DNA of 64,000 bases. Origin: Heterobasidion occidentale. Its lineage: Eukaryota > Basidiomycota > Agaricomycetes > Russulales > Bondarzewiaceae. The position numbers were made by a program, and so were the translations under genes. The stretch spans positions 496,001 to 560,000 of the forward strand of contig JBCAQO010000002.1 of assembly GCA_039111635.1 (NCBI GenBank), read 5' to 3'. The notes under the pieces are model-generated. The model ran no database searches and had not been told where the DNA came from. It saw only the letters and a program-made list of their open reading frames with translations. How positions within the stretch are numbered: the stretch's first letter is position 1; each line of letters begins with the position of its first letter. Below, one piece after another: positions 21,818-36,555 of the stretch.

Positions 21818-23287
21818 TCACGCATTCGGCACCGCGTCATCTGCTTCTGAAGAGGGATGAGCTAGAGCATGATGAGACAACGTCTCTTCACCCTCGGCTG
21901 CATGCGGCTGCAGTTCGTCCTGCCGCACGCCTCGGTACTTGAGCGCATACGCCCTGCACGCCTCCCTGCTCTCTGTCAGCTCCGGGTCACCGTGGTCCAA
22001 CGCGTGAATAGTGAACCCAGGGAAGTTGTGCTCCAGGCACGTCTGGAGCTTTGGGAGCATGGCCTTGTCAGGCGAGTATGTGCCCGAGTTGTTGTCGATG
22101 ATCAGCTCCCAGCGGACCTGGTCGTCGGGCGTGTCTTCGCCGAACGCGGCCCACCCGCCTTGGGGGCGCGGATGGAACTCGCCGCTGTAGCGCACGGACT
22201 CGGCACAATTCGCGTGGAGCGCGTGCTTTGAGGCGAAGTCGACGAAGAACGCCGCGCCTGTCTCGGAGAAGCGGAACGAGGAGTCTTCAACGGCGATCAC
22301 ATACGTGTAGACGGCAGGCTTGATGCGATGCTGCGCGAGCGTGCGGCTGCCGAGCGTGGTCCTGCCGCCGTGGAAGATGCCTATGATCTCCTTTGGGCTG
22401 TTGATCGTGCCAAACCCGTTTGTTGTACTGCGTGCGTACAGCATGCGATGGCCAGCCTGTATGCCCGAGCGTACGGCAAGGGATGCTGGCCCCACGACCG
22501 AAAATTGACTGGGCGGCTTTGTAAGAGCGGTTCCAGGGCTGCACCGTGTCACCGAAAAAGAGGGGAACGCCTTTGATGTACATCTTCCAGGTAGAGTAGA
22601 GTCGTTCGTCGTTAAGATTCGTGAGGCGCCCGACAGTTGGAGAGAAGTGGCGCGAAAAGCGAATGGGCCCATCGAATGTGTAGGGCGGCAATTCTGGGTT
22701 AGTGGGCGGGCTTGATTCAATCTATCGACATGAATTGCTTGAGTGTCAGATATATGTTGGGTTGTGAGGACCGAACCTTCAACCAAAAAGTCCCTTTCGT
22801 GCGTTTGAATACGGGTCCTTCGATCTCTGCCTCTTTCGCTCCGGCAGTTACGGATATGGAGAATTTTCCAATATAATCGTCGGTTGGCCCGTTGTCCTTA
22901 TCGAGTACTTGAACGTTCAAAGTAGCGGTGACTGGTACATTCTTGACCAACCACAACTCGTTCCACACAGGACTAAGGGTATCCGGTTGAACGGTCGATC
23001 TAATTTGAATCAAGCAACCAATCAGCAACGATGCTTGGCAAACGAAGCAGGATAGAGCAGGACACGCACATGTACTTAATCTTGCCATCCAACTCTGCAA
23101 CAAAATAGGGATCCCCAGAACCCACGACATCCATCTTAGGCAGTCCGGAGGCGCCGATGAATTGTATACTAAGATCTACATACTGCGTCTCGACCTCATG
23201 TTCCTGCGCAAACGCCCTTGTTTCCGAGGTCGGGCCACCCGAGCGCACACGCGAGACGGCATTGTGGACATGTTCAAGGAAAGACAT
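21818..23287 (-). CDS. C2-domain protein with conserved fungal C-terminal region
   Basis: The N-terminal ~150 residues form a C2 domain: VDLSIQFIGASGLPKMD, then SGDPYFVAELD, LSPVWNELW and LNVQVLDKD. This beta-sandwich usually binds phospholipid, often with Ca2+; the Asp residues of GLPKMD, GDPYF and LDKDNG are in the expected loops. The following ~300 residues contain YTFDGPIRFSRHFSPTVG, LNDERLYSTWKMYIKGVPLF and VRWELIIDNNSGTYSPDK, a conserved fungal module of unknown role. Exons: 23287-23070, 22999-22777, 22721-21818. They sum to 1345 nt, one more than a multiple of three, because of an apparent extra G in a four-base run at 22490-22493 (see findings). The intron-2 donor (GTTCGG) is weak but keeps the phase. 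A membrane-associated role is inferred. Divergent from the monooxygenase at 23868. Confidence 0.82.
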
Positions 23288-23867
23288 CGTGGTAAATGGG
23301 TTTCTGTAACCGGGCATAAGCACCTTTAGAGACGAGACAATTTCGAGATAGATTGAGAGAGGAGACTGTGAGAGCAATATATCTCGAACCTTGGTATCTA
23401 TGGGCGCTAGGAAAGGGCAGCGGCCCTGTGTCGTGAGTTATGAGGTTGCAGCGAGCGCTGGAGAGAGCTTGGGCGCAATTATTATGAGACCACGTGCTCG
23501 GAGTATCCAACTTCCATTGCGCTGAGGCTTTTTGGCCATCACAATCATCTTCAGCAGAGTTCGACGCTGTCCAAACGGTTTTTGGAGACCAAGGACAGTC
23601 TCAAGAGGCTGATTTAGCTTCATACACATGCGAACCTTCCTATGTCGTGAATCCGCCAGGATCCGCCGCAGAGTTCTCACCACGTGTTAGGCCTCCGTCC
23701 ACGGTGAGACCAGAGACTAATTATGAATCTCCACCTGGGAAGAGAAGAATGGGCCCACAATCTTCCGCGCTGCAAGACATGGGCATATTCTCAGGAGTTT
23801 CTGGCAAGGGTATTGTCGCTCGAGCCATCGAAAGCGCAGAACCGAAACTTCATTCGCTTTCAGTCCA
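23288..23867. promoter_or_regulatory. Shared divergent promoter region
   Basis: A 580-bp interval separates the starts of the C2-protein gene (minus strand) and the FAD monooxygenase (plus strand), so it must hold both promoters. I saw no clear TATA box that I would assign. Open frames within it (for example from 23494) are uncharacteristic of protein and are not called. Confidence 0.5.
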
Positions 23868-25770
23868 ATGTCGAAACCATCATGCACTGCCTCCAAGTTC
23901 CGGGTTGCGATTTGGTATCATGGCTTCCATGCATACTCAGTCGCCTTTCGTACGGCTCACACGTATCTTTCAACAGTGGTGCGGGACCTGGAGGCCTCGC
24001 TCTCGCAGCGACTCTTGCTTGCTATAACGATCCCGTCGCACCTGTTGCTATCGACGTCTATGAGTCTCAGCCCACTCTAGGTACCATTGGAGCTGGCATC
24101 AGTGTGTGGCCGCGCACACGCCATTTGTTAGGTCGTCTGGGTCTTATTGACGGTCTGAAGAATGAGATTGGTGCGACTGAGAGACCGGAAGGTGTGTAGG
24201 CCGAGTCAACGGTATTCAGTGCGGCTTCGTCCACTGATGTTCATGGTGTAAGGTGGTAAAGGATTCCATTTTCGAAAATCCGATCCTCCAGAAGTAGGTT
24301 ACAACTTCTATGACATGCCTATGCCAAGTATGTCCATTACCCAGATCAGCACCGTAGCACTCTCTAAGCGAACAGCATGCGTTAACGAAGCCCTTCGTGT
24401 CTAGCCGACCCTTTGCTCATACACCGATCGGCGCTTGTCACCGTGTTAAGAGGCGGATTTGATACACACCCGTTTTGTACCATCCATACCTCAGCACGAC
24501 TCTTGTCATATTCGTACTCCGTGGATTCAGACACGGAATCACCGCTCACGCTCAATTTCTCTGACGGCTCGACTGCTGCTGCAGATGTTCTCATCGGTGC
24601 AGACGGCATTCACTCAGTCGTGCGGGCGACCATGTTTTTAGGACTCTCGCATGGGGACGATTTGCCTCGCCAGCAGCCCAAATGGACGGGCACTGTTGCA
24701 TACCGAAGCCTGATTGAACGGAAGACATTGAATGGGATATGGAAAGAACATCGTGCTCTGACGCTACCCATGATGGTGAGTTTTCTCACAACTTTCGGTC
24801 GGATTATTTATTGATGTTACATGCCATTTCAGTATTGTGGCAAGGATAAGGTATAACTCTATTTATAACGAGTATCCGCATCTCACAACAGAAACTCGTT
24901 ATTTTTAGCACGTTGTCACCTATCCGATCTCACAGGGCGCGTTGATCAACTTTGTCGGATTTTATACTGTTCCGGGCGCAGAGGGGACGACATTCCCGGG
25001 GAAGTGGGTGCAAGATGTACTAGTTGAGGAGGTCATGGCATGTTATGCAGGATTCGAGCCAGAAGTACAAGCGCTCCTCAAGGTATACAGCGACAGCTCT
25101 CGATTCAATCCTAACCGGGCTAATCGATGATTTTTGAGAAAGTGTTTTGACAAAGCGTCTGCCTGGGCAATTCATATCTTAGATTCAGTGCCGAAGAGCT
25201 CAGACGGTCCAGTCGCTATCATAGGCGACGCGGTGCGTTTGTTCGCACACATATTTCATTTAAACGTTTGCTCAATAGTCTGCTGGACAGGCACATGCCA
25301 TGGAGACCCATTTTGGGGCAGGTGCCGGTCAAGCCATGGAGGTGATTGCCACTCGGGATTCTCTCCATGATCAAAACTCTACTCATTCAACTGTCTAGGA
25401 TGCATATATCATCGGAAGGCTACTCGCCCACCCACTCACGTCGCGAAAACACATACATATCGCTCTTTCTATCTACGATAGCGCGCGTCTGAAGTTCGCT
25501 CAGGGCGTCGTGACCAGTGCGAGGACGGTGGGCCAAATTTATGAATTTGGAAAAGGTTGGGCGCCTCCGGTGCGGAGCACGGAACAACAAGAGGATGATA
25601 TCCGGAATGCGTCTCCGCAAACACCGGAAGCCATAGCTTGGGCGCAGAGATGGGGGAAAGAGGTTTCGGGGAGGTGGTGCTGGCAGTGGGAAGCAAACAT
25701 AGACGCAGATTGGGATGAGGCCGAGTCGCAGCTGAAGGACGCTGTGCAGGATACTGATGAGCAGATGTAA
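23868..25770 (+). CDS. FAD-dependent monooxygenase (salicylate hydroxylase-like)
   Basis: This is a class A flavoprotein monooxygenase that by homology hydroxylates an aromatic substrate with NAD(P)H and O2; the real substrate is unknown. Nine exons (23868-23914, 23977-24191, 24253-24327, 24405-24775, 24833-24850, 24909-25082, 25143-25232, 25279-25341, 25399-25770) sum to 1425 nt, exactly 474 residues. The first intron splits the FAD-binding GxGxxG motif, FRVAIC-GAGPGGL. The DG motif is VLIGADGIHSVVR (about residue 210). The GD motif is VAIIGDA, interrupted by an intron, followed by HAMETHFGAGAGQAMEDA. A tiny 18-nt exon (24833-24850) is needed for continuity. There is no signal peptide, so it is likely cytosolic. 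Neighbours do not suggest a catabolic or biosynthetic cluster. Confidence 0.9.
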
Positions 25771-26973
25771 AGACACATCTTTATCTTACTTGGCCCGCAT
25801 CCTTCAGACCAGGCCTCGCGGGGTCCGCATCTCTTTTATGTGTAGGTCGACACCTGGATTCGTGCTATCAATCCGATTTCGCTACTTTTTCTCGGCAGTA
25901 AGGCGTGAACGGTGCGTGCAGCACGATATAATATTTGCATATCCTGACTTCAGCTTCGTGTGGTAAGCATCGACAGGAGAAAAGTCATACTAAAACACTC
26001 GAAGGAGTTGCAGGTTGTCAGTTGTCTTGAGGGTCGGAGGTGTTTTTACAACTGCCTCGTGTTCGCATTCTGGTGCTCAAATTCTCACTTTCATTTACTA
26101 CCTGACGATAGTTTACGACCTATGGGAAGCTACGAAGCAGAAGGTACCACTTCGCGAGCCGTCCATCCTCTTCCGCTTGAAAGCATTCAAAAAGCGCGGC
26201 AAATGTTCAGACTAGTATGGCCTAGACAAACTCTACGCAGAGGGTGATCATAGCCATGCAAAGGCCACACATAGATTCAATAGCACCACGGCGATCTTCT
26301 CCTTGTTATGGCACCTTCGACCGAAGATATACTGTATTTCTCTGCAGGGCACAGCTCTCTGCCAACAGTGCTGTTATAACAGCCACACGAGTAGAGGTGA
26401 AGGGACTCAAGTGTCATCGCCACAGGGGTAAGTTGATGAAGCCAGGGAAGGTGAAGCCCGGTGAGGGCAAGCGGGCCGCGGCATCGTTGCCGCTCGATGG
26501 AAGCTCGTACGCGGACAGCAGTGGCTTGCACGACACAAGAGGGCGACGCAATGGCATGCAGAGGACCAAGGACACTATCTCTACAAAGCTGTCAAAGGAA
26601 AATAGTCGCCCCAAACTCCCAATGCTATGCCAAGGTATGACGGATTGTGTCCTGCAGTGCGCGACTGGGAGCCTTGGCTTCGGCGACTAGTTGGCATCGC
26701 ATGAAAAGGTAAGGAGGGAAGAGGAACTCGCCTTCGTGTTTTATTTTTCTTGTTTCTATCTGTTCCTGCCTCTCAAACTCATGAAGTCGGACATTTTCCA
26801 TGTACCGTTTCAGCCTGGCTTTCAGCCTCGTGCGTGACGAAAATGTGACAGTAGGCATGGTGTGACTAGTTGGTTGGTTCGGCCCGCGCTTGCCCGCAAC
26901 GACTAGGAACGTTACAACTGTCATACTCTATCCTGATTTTGTTCTGGCCGCTCAGACCAGCGAGTGCTCAAAC
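25771..26973. other. Intergenic region without supported gene
   Basis: About 1.2 kb between two same-strand genes; only short unrelated frames on both strands, none with recognisable protein character. Confidence 0.6.
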
Positions 26974-29079
26974 ATGGTTCATTCGACTCGTGCGCAAAGT
27001 GCTGACCTTGAATCTTCAAGCGAAAATGAGTCTGAAGCCGATGTGGTACGTGACGGTGATGTTCTCAGTGTCAAAGGATGTAAATCACCATCGCTTCAGG
27101 ACCTCTCTGGACTTTTTCGCGAGGACGGAAAACCCGTTTATTTTTTCCTTTATAAATTGACCGAGGAGCGCCAGAAAGTTGTCACTGATAAAATCCTGGT
27201 AATTCTCTTTATGGTGCCCGTGTATTGCACGATCAGACACGAACCATTCTTAACGTCCTTCACAGAGCCATGGAGGTCGCGTGACTCGATTTGAAGCGGG
27301 AGCTTCCGTTATTCTCGTTTCAAAGCCGCTCCACTACGATTTATATCACGACAAGTACAATTCCTCAAAAACGACATGGGTGGAGACATCTGGATTCGTC
27401 GACCGGTGCATCAATCGTGGTCGGTATGAACATATCGTCACTCAAGCAGCCATTGCTGGCGGAAGGTGACCATTTATCGTCTTTGTACATCTTGCCTATT
27501 ATTGAGGACACTGTGTAGACGAAGAGTCGAGTTCACCGACGCTGACGAGGATAATTTGTGCAAGTGGCTTGCTCTTCGTGTTCCGTACAAGGAATCTGGT
27601 GGGCGCGGTGGCAATGGTTTGTATCAGGACTTGGTTGAGCGGGTGCGTAAATTGGATATTTCTCGATGTTCTGAAAGTGAACGTTGTCATCATGGGAATG
27701 ATCAGGCTCAAAAATACAATCAATGCATATGGGCAGAACGTCATACATGGCAGTCATGGCGTGAGCACTATCAGAAGAATGCAGATCGACTCGATCCAAT
27801 CATTGAAGACCTCGTGAAAGCTGATCCCCCTCGAGCGGATGGCAAGGGCCAGTACGGATACAGACGCAGTCTCGGTGCCCCAAAACCTGGACGCAGGAAA
27901 GGCTACAATCCATTCAAACGCAAGATCTATTTTTCGAGCGATGAAGAGGATGCCGAAGATGTGAGTGACGGGATTTCTAGTTCCGAAGAGGAGAGGAATG
28001 GTGGTGATCAGGAGGAAATCACTGCCAGGAAGCAAGTGGGAGAAAGAATTGGACAGGAAGAAGAGGAAGAGGAAGAGGAAGAGGAAGGAGAAGGAGAAGG
28101 AGGGAAGCATCGGGGATCTATCATTATCTTTTCCTCCGACGAAGAACAAGAGCTGGTAAATTTTTATGACCTGCAGATATGTGGTCCAGTAACTGATGAG
28201 AATTCACGTCTAGGACGCGGAAGTAGAGGATGAGAGGCCAGGCGAATTCGATTTTCAGCCTGATGATTTCAACATATTTCCTCCTGAAGAACCGGCATGG
28301 CCATCGTGCGCGTTCATATCTTCGTTTTCTGTTATGTTATCTAAGCAACCTTCTAGAACTAACGCCAATCCTCCGTTGCGCGCACCGTCTCCATCTCGCA
28401 AAGCTCACCCCGTGGTCGAAATTGTATCACGCCGTTTACCCAGGAGTTCGGCTCGTGATGCTGAATCGCATGCAGCCACTGCAAAAGACGCACCTTTTCG
28501 TAACACGCGCGCGCGTTCTCGATCTGTCGAGCCACCTGAAAGAACAGTGAAGAAGCAAAAATTGTCTGGGGCCTCGAGGGATCGCGGCGAAAATCTACCA
28601 CTGGTAAGGGAAGACGAAGAAGCCGACACACCTGAAGGCGATGATACAACTCAGGAGATTGCTTCTGTTGAAGCAAAGCTCTTTGGAGATGAAGGTATGC
28701 AAAGTACTGTCATTTCGGAGACTTCAACTGAAGCTCACTAGGTGATGTCGATGGGCATCGTGGTCAGCTAAGCGCCGATGATCGGCAAACATCTGAACGG
28801 CTTCATAAGATAGGAGGGCGCACACAGAGGGGATCTGCAGCTACTTCACGAACGCGCATCACAAAGACGCGCGCCTCTGGAGCCAAACCCATCAACCCAC
28901 TAGAGTCGCTTTCTCCTACGTCGAGTTCAGAAATATTTCCGTCACCAGATACAAGGGCCAGAGATGAAGCAGATAGAAGAGAATCGGCAGCCAAGCAACA
29001 GCCGTATATACCGCCAGCTGGGACACGGGCCAGTCAATATTTGTCGACACAGAGTTCACGGCGCACTCGCAAGAAGTAG
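26974..29079 (+). CDS. rap1: Rap1-like telomere protein (BRCT + Rap1-type Myb)
   Basis: This is a homologue of the shelterin-type protein Rap1, which acts at telomeres in length control and protection. Six exons (26974-27198, 27266-27465, 27519-27642, 27706-28155, 28214-28694, 28742-29079) sum to 1818 nt, exactly 605 residues. A BRCT domain spans about residues 50-140 (GKPVYFFLYKLTEERQKVV, GGRVTRFEAGASVILVS, WVETSGFVDRCINRGRY). A Rap1-type Myb domain follows (about 145-215): VEFTDADEDNLCKWLALRV, GNGLYQDLVER, then AERHTWQSWREHYQKN, where the RHTWQSWR block is the family hallmark. The remaining ~390 residues are acidic and low-complexity (a long Glu run encoded near 28060-28100), with basic patches. 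No hydrophobic helical RCT domain is apparent before the RRTRKK terminus, which is unusual for the family. Confidence 0.88.
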
Positions 29080-29572
29080 CTGAGCATTCACCTTATTGTT
29101 ATTCACGGAGCCGTCCGCATATACATTATCTTTAATTGATCCGATATACCAATTTCATCAATAAACTTACCTAGTACTAGGTTCGCACTGCGTGTTGTGC
29201 ACCCAATACTGTACTTGAGCTGTTCGATCAGGCGTCCTGAGTCTTAATTTTACTTTGTACTCGGGCAATCTTGAGCGCTTGATCACTTTGCCTGAACTTG
29301 TCGAACGCCGCTCTAGTCAAACATCGTTGGAATAATGCAGTTTGGGTCAGTTCGGGTAGGTTCGGGTCCTGGGAGGCGCTGGGTAAGTCATGTCACGCGA
29401 GTCATCTCCTGTCATATCTCAGTCACCACGTCACATCACGATTTTGGTTTTCAACGCCATCGTCAACAGCGAGCTAGCCATTTCCCTGCGCTTCACCCCT
29501 CCACATTGCCTTTTAACTTTCTGCTATTTCTTCATCGTGCGGTGCCTCGTAAAACCCGATAATTCTAAAAAG

Positions 29573-32195
<2,623 letters not shown>

Positions 32196-32461
32196 CGGCT
32201 ACGCTGTGAGAATATGGACGCTAGTAAGGAATGCATTCTGTATGTAACTATAGTACTATTATATTCAATTTCCTTTTGGATCTTGCTCACCTGGTCTATT
32301 TCGAACGGACTTCATGCATATCAGGAACGTGTCGATGCGGTGACATATCATGTGGGATGCGTCCCTCCACATTCGTCACCGTATCTTCCCGTGTGAAGAT
32401 TGCATATAAACACAACGTGAATGCAGTGGTATAGACACTTCTCTGCCCACTTGACTGTACA

Positions 32462-34250
32462 ATGTCACAAGACCATAAGGTGTTACCGTCCTTCGACGAG
32501 CTGCCGCACTTCAAAGAGTATTCTGGATGTGCTTGGGACGTATGGGGACCCAATGATCAACTCGGAACCGTGAACCTACTCACAGACGACCTTGTTAAAC
32601 AAGCGGCCCAGGAAGAGATCAGGTATATATCTTATCTCTCTCGTGGCGGTTACGAATTTCACAACATTTGAAGGACGGGAAGGGCTGTATCGCTCAACTG
32701 GTAAGTCGGATATACTATCTTTGCAGGCTGGACAGGAGCTGAGCGCTGATTGCTTGATTGAAGGCCTCTCAATTTTCCTGAGAAGGTGCTTGTCACGAAA
32801 TTGAATTCTCCCCTGAGTCAGACTTGACGTGTGCGCTGTTCCACAGCCTTTATTTGGCAGGCGCGAGCCCCATATCAGGTCGTTCCTCAAACATGACACC
32901 CCCATCAGGGATGATGAAATACTAATCGTAAGAGTATCCCCATGTGAGGGACGCCCTAGCTCACTTTCGTCCAGAACACCCAATCTGGAACTCAGTGGGA
33001 TGGGCTGAAGCATTTCCCGATTTTGAAACATGAAATGTTATACACAGGGTTATTGTCGTTGTTCACTGTCGTTGGATTCCTTTCGTATTGACTAGCCTCC
33101 ACTATAGCGTGCCTGTGAGATCGCTGACGACTGGGCAATTCGCCATGCCTGATCCAAAGAATGTAGACCCTGAACTCATCAAACTTGGAATTCATAGTGA
33201 GTCCTACATTAAGTCTTACGGTCTCCCAATTCGAACAATTGCTTTTTCAAGATTGGGCGCAGCATGGGATCTGTGGCCGTGGCGTTTTCTTGGATCTAGT
33301 CCGATACTACACGAAGTCCAACACCTCCCTCCCTTACGATCCTTGGACCACTCATGGAATCTCTGTCGGCGACCTTGAGGCATGCGCACGCGAGCAGGGT
33401 GTCACATTCCGAAGGGGCGATATTTTGATTCTTAGGGTTGGCTTCATTCAAAGGTACAATTCTGCAAGTCAAGCGGAGCGGAGCGGCCTAGCCGGCAAAC
33501 CTGAAACTTTGTATGCCCGCATATTTGCTGTCATGTCTGTCTGTCTTACTGATGTATATCAGTGCTGGAATCGAGCAATCGGACGACATGAAACGTTTCA
33601 TTTGGTGAGCGCCTTCCCCATTCCATTTATAGCGCCGTAATGTCTTATTGTAGTTGAAGGAACAATCACTTTGCTGCGGTTGCATCTGACCAGCCTGCTT
33701 TGGAGGTGAAAGTCTGTTCAATTTGACGTGTTGTGTCGTAGTATTTCTCAGCCGAGATACACACAGAGTTGGCCACCAAAAGCAGGAGGCGAATACCTAC
33801 ACGAGGTGATATCCGTATTGTTGAGTTTTGATTTTGATTTTCCTACTGACCACGCTTTCACCTAGACATTTCTCAGGCGAGTGATGAATTGAATAAACAA
33901 ATTTTATCAGCAGACAGCTAACAACCTCCATCAGCCTCTGGGGGATGCCAATTGGTCAGTCACCAAAATGTTCCAAGTGGGGTATCCGCTCATACACTCC
34001 TGATTTGGGTTGTAGGCGAGCTTTTCGACCTAGAGGCTCTGTCAAAGATATGTGCCGACACCGGGAGATACACATTCTTCTTCTCGTCCTGGCCATTGAA
34101 CATGCACGTTTATGTGTTCTTTCATATCGAATTTGGTGCTGATTCTTCTCTCAGACTGGGTGGAACGGCTAGCCCGCCGAATGCTGCTGTAAGCCTTCCG
34201 TTTCAACTATATATTCGTTGTCTGAAGAAGGTACCCAGGCCTACTTCTGA
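32462..34250 (+). CDS. Putative cyclase / kynurenine-formamidase-like protein
   Basis: This belongs to the metal-dependent cyclase family (PF04199). Relatives include kynurenine formamidase, but fungal members are mostly uncharacterised. About 13 short exons; well supported ones are 32462-32622, 32674-32700, 32764-32785, 32847-32927, 32975-33048, 33108-33195, 33252-33510, 33563-33604, 33660-33705, 33752-33805, 33866-33876 and 33935-33954. Motifs: YSGCAWDVWGPNDQLGTVN at the N-terminus; SGTQWDGLKHFP, in the place of the bacterial HxGTHxD metal motif; RGVFLDLVRYY; GVTFRRGDILILRVGFI; WNNHFAAVASDQPA; LWGMPIGELFDLEALS; TGRYTFFFSSWPLN; LGGTASPPNAA. The stop at 34248-34250 follows a final intron (ending in AG at 34239) and yields the usual ...AAYF end. 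The joint near 34100 is uncertain (possible GC donor). No frame damage seen. Confidence 0.85.
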
Positions 34251-34909
34251 ACTTCCGATAAGTGGATCGGTTGAAACACGAAATCAAAAGTGTACGAGTA
34301 GCGTTTTGATGAATCTTGCTCCTTCGATGGGAGTATAAGCCCTTAGGGAAAACTCTGTCTTGTACATGTTGTATCGCTGCCAGTATGAATGAACAGGTTA
34401 TGCACATAGCTGCAGTGCTCGCTATATGCTACTCATCTGTCATGTTTTGTGGGGAAATGCCAGGGACAAATTGATGCTATGACAGACTTCGTGAAGCGGA
34501 GTAATTGGAGTCTCCTATGCTTTTCTCGTATGCGAAGTCCAAGCGGTACCAACAATATGGCACTGTTCGAGCAGATTGACTTGTTCAGTTCACTTGTTCA
34601 ACATAAGTGCGTCGATAACATTATCTGCCCTCGTCACCTATAGTACAAGGACCGCGGGCAACGAAACAGAAAGAATAAGACGGAAAGCGACCAGTAGGTA
34701 TACACGAGGGAAAGCACCGACATCTTACACGTTTACTCGCTATACTGGCCTGAGAGAGGAGTAAGAGTAAGTAATCGAATGAACACCCTGGGCACACGAG
34801 AGGAATGTAGGGGAATCACCTATTAGCATGTCAGCATAAAAAAGAAAGTAAGCGTCAGGAATCGAGGAAAAGAATTTGATGGTCATCATTTGTTAAAAAA
34901 TTATTCCAT

Positions 34910-36182
34910 TTAGTCATCCCCAAGCTCTCCAGAGTCGCAAGCGTTCCGTTCGGTATGACCCTCAGCGTCACGTTCCGCTTGTTCGACCTTCAGCATATCC
35001 CAGATAGATTGTCGGCAACCAGCATCGTCTACCTCTACGTCCACGTCAAATTCCATCTTTACAGTTTCCGACGTGCTTTGTGCAAGCGAACTTAATTCTG
35101 CATCCCAAGTGTTTTTGATAAAATGCCATATGTCTTCTGGTTCTTCATACTGAGCGGCATCCCCATCCTGGCATCCTATGCGGGAGAGGTATTCGATACC
35201 AGAGATTCGTTTGATGAAGCGGCGGTCGTCCAGCCTAGGATCAAGGAGATGTTGGGATGTGGTAGTAGTAGAACTGTAGAAGGAGAGCCCAAGGTTTGCT
35301 TCGCAACGAATGCATGTGAAGTCAGAGGGAGAGCGGTAAACAATCTGTGCTCAGCACTCGGTGCAATCTCACTCACCTGACGTTGATGTGAAAGGCTCCG
35401 ATTCGGCCAATTCAATAGGATTCAGCCATCGGTCTCCCTGGCCCCACTCTTCGGGAAGATCGCGGTTAAATATATTGCTCGGTGAATACTCGTCGCTCCA
35501 TTCAGGAAAGTCATCGACGAAGGGTGACGAGGAGAGAGGAGGGTGGCATGGAGACGAAGGTGGGCTGATCGCCCCATCGTCACAGTAAATTTCTCTTTCT
35601 CGAGAGACCAAGTATATGCGGCTCGGAAGGCATAGAACTTCAAAGAATGCATCAAGGTTGCGAGGCAGTGATGCTGATTCAAGCGTTCGAAGAACATTCA
35701 GTGGGTATATGCGAGTAGTGGTGGCGTCAAGGTATTATTTACGGCAGTATTAGCAGGGACAGTCCAATGCTATCGCCTTCCAGAGTTAAGAGAGGAGACA
35801 TATCATCTGCTAGAGATTCCTGCGTCAAAGGCAAATCGGTGCAAGACGGCTCATTGGAAGCATCCACGAGAAGTTCCTTCCTCTGGCGATTTGGGCGATC
35901 AGCAGATATCGTATCATCGAGGACATCGTTAGATGTAGCCTGAATGGACACAAGCAATTGTCTTTGTCGACAGTTAGACAGAGTTTTTGATTTTTCGGCA
36001 GAACGCTTTTTGCGAGAAAACCATTTGTTGACAAGCGAGGGGTCGATTTGATGGGCTAAAGACCATGCACGGCGGGATTCAAGGGAAGGTACACCCTTTT
36101 CGGCAGCCCAGAATTCGCAAAGCTCAGCGATCTGATGAGAAGTTAGCCTGTTGCCCGAATGTGTAAGCGGAGCCATCGTCAT
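34910..36182 (-). CDS. Homeodomain-type transcription factor
   Basis: A homeodomain-like DNA-binding region covers about residues 10-70: helix 1 SHQIAELCEFWAAEKGVPSL, helix 2 SRRAWSLAHQI, and recognition helix DPSLVNKWFSRKKRSAEK with the invariant W-F and basic residues. The rest is Ser/Asp/Glu-rich. A middle exon (to about 35385) has an SPPSSPCHPPLSSSPF stretch. The last exon (about 35353-34910) ends in an acidic region (MEFDVDVEVDDAG) and CDSGELGDD. Exon 1 ends near 35747 at a good GTAAAT donor; the acceptor near 35614 keeps phase but is not certain, because the frame upstream of it is also open. Start: ATG at 36182 or 36176. It is nuclear by inference. No mating-type neighbours (second HD gene, MIP) are in the window, so a mating role is not supported. 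Confidence 0.75.
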
Positions 36183-36555
36183 ATGGACACGATGCTGAGG
36201 TGAAGATATACGAAGATGATAGTAAATCGGCTGATAGGCTGGTGAGCTGCAGCAATCCGGTTGGGTACATATAATCCAGCGCAATTCCAGTTCGTTTGTT
36301 GTAAGATAATGAAGAAGTGGAAGAAAGTGGAACCAGGCGGTAGCAATTGCCTTTTTGGTCATATTCACCTTCCGCCGGCTGCCAATATGCGAAAATAAGG
36401 ACACGCAAGCGCAGAGAATATAATTAGAAGAGAAAAACTAAGATGCTGTTCATAAGGGTATGTAAAAGAAGAATAAGAAGTTGCATCCATGACATGTCGT
36501 CAAAAGCTCTACGAGCAGCACGCCACCGGGTGCAGTTGTCAAAGCAGCATACATC

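Noticed and set aside
27754..28149. 131-codon minus-strand frame rich in Phe/Leu
   Set aside because: Antisense of the Glu-rich tract of rap1, which makes a false hydrophobic protein.
28300..28344. Possible intron in rap1 (GTGCGC ... CTAAG)
   Set aside because: Removing it breaks the phase, while reading through keeps the 605-residue frame.
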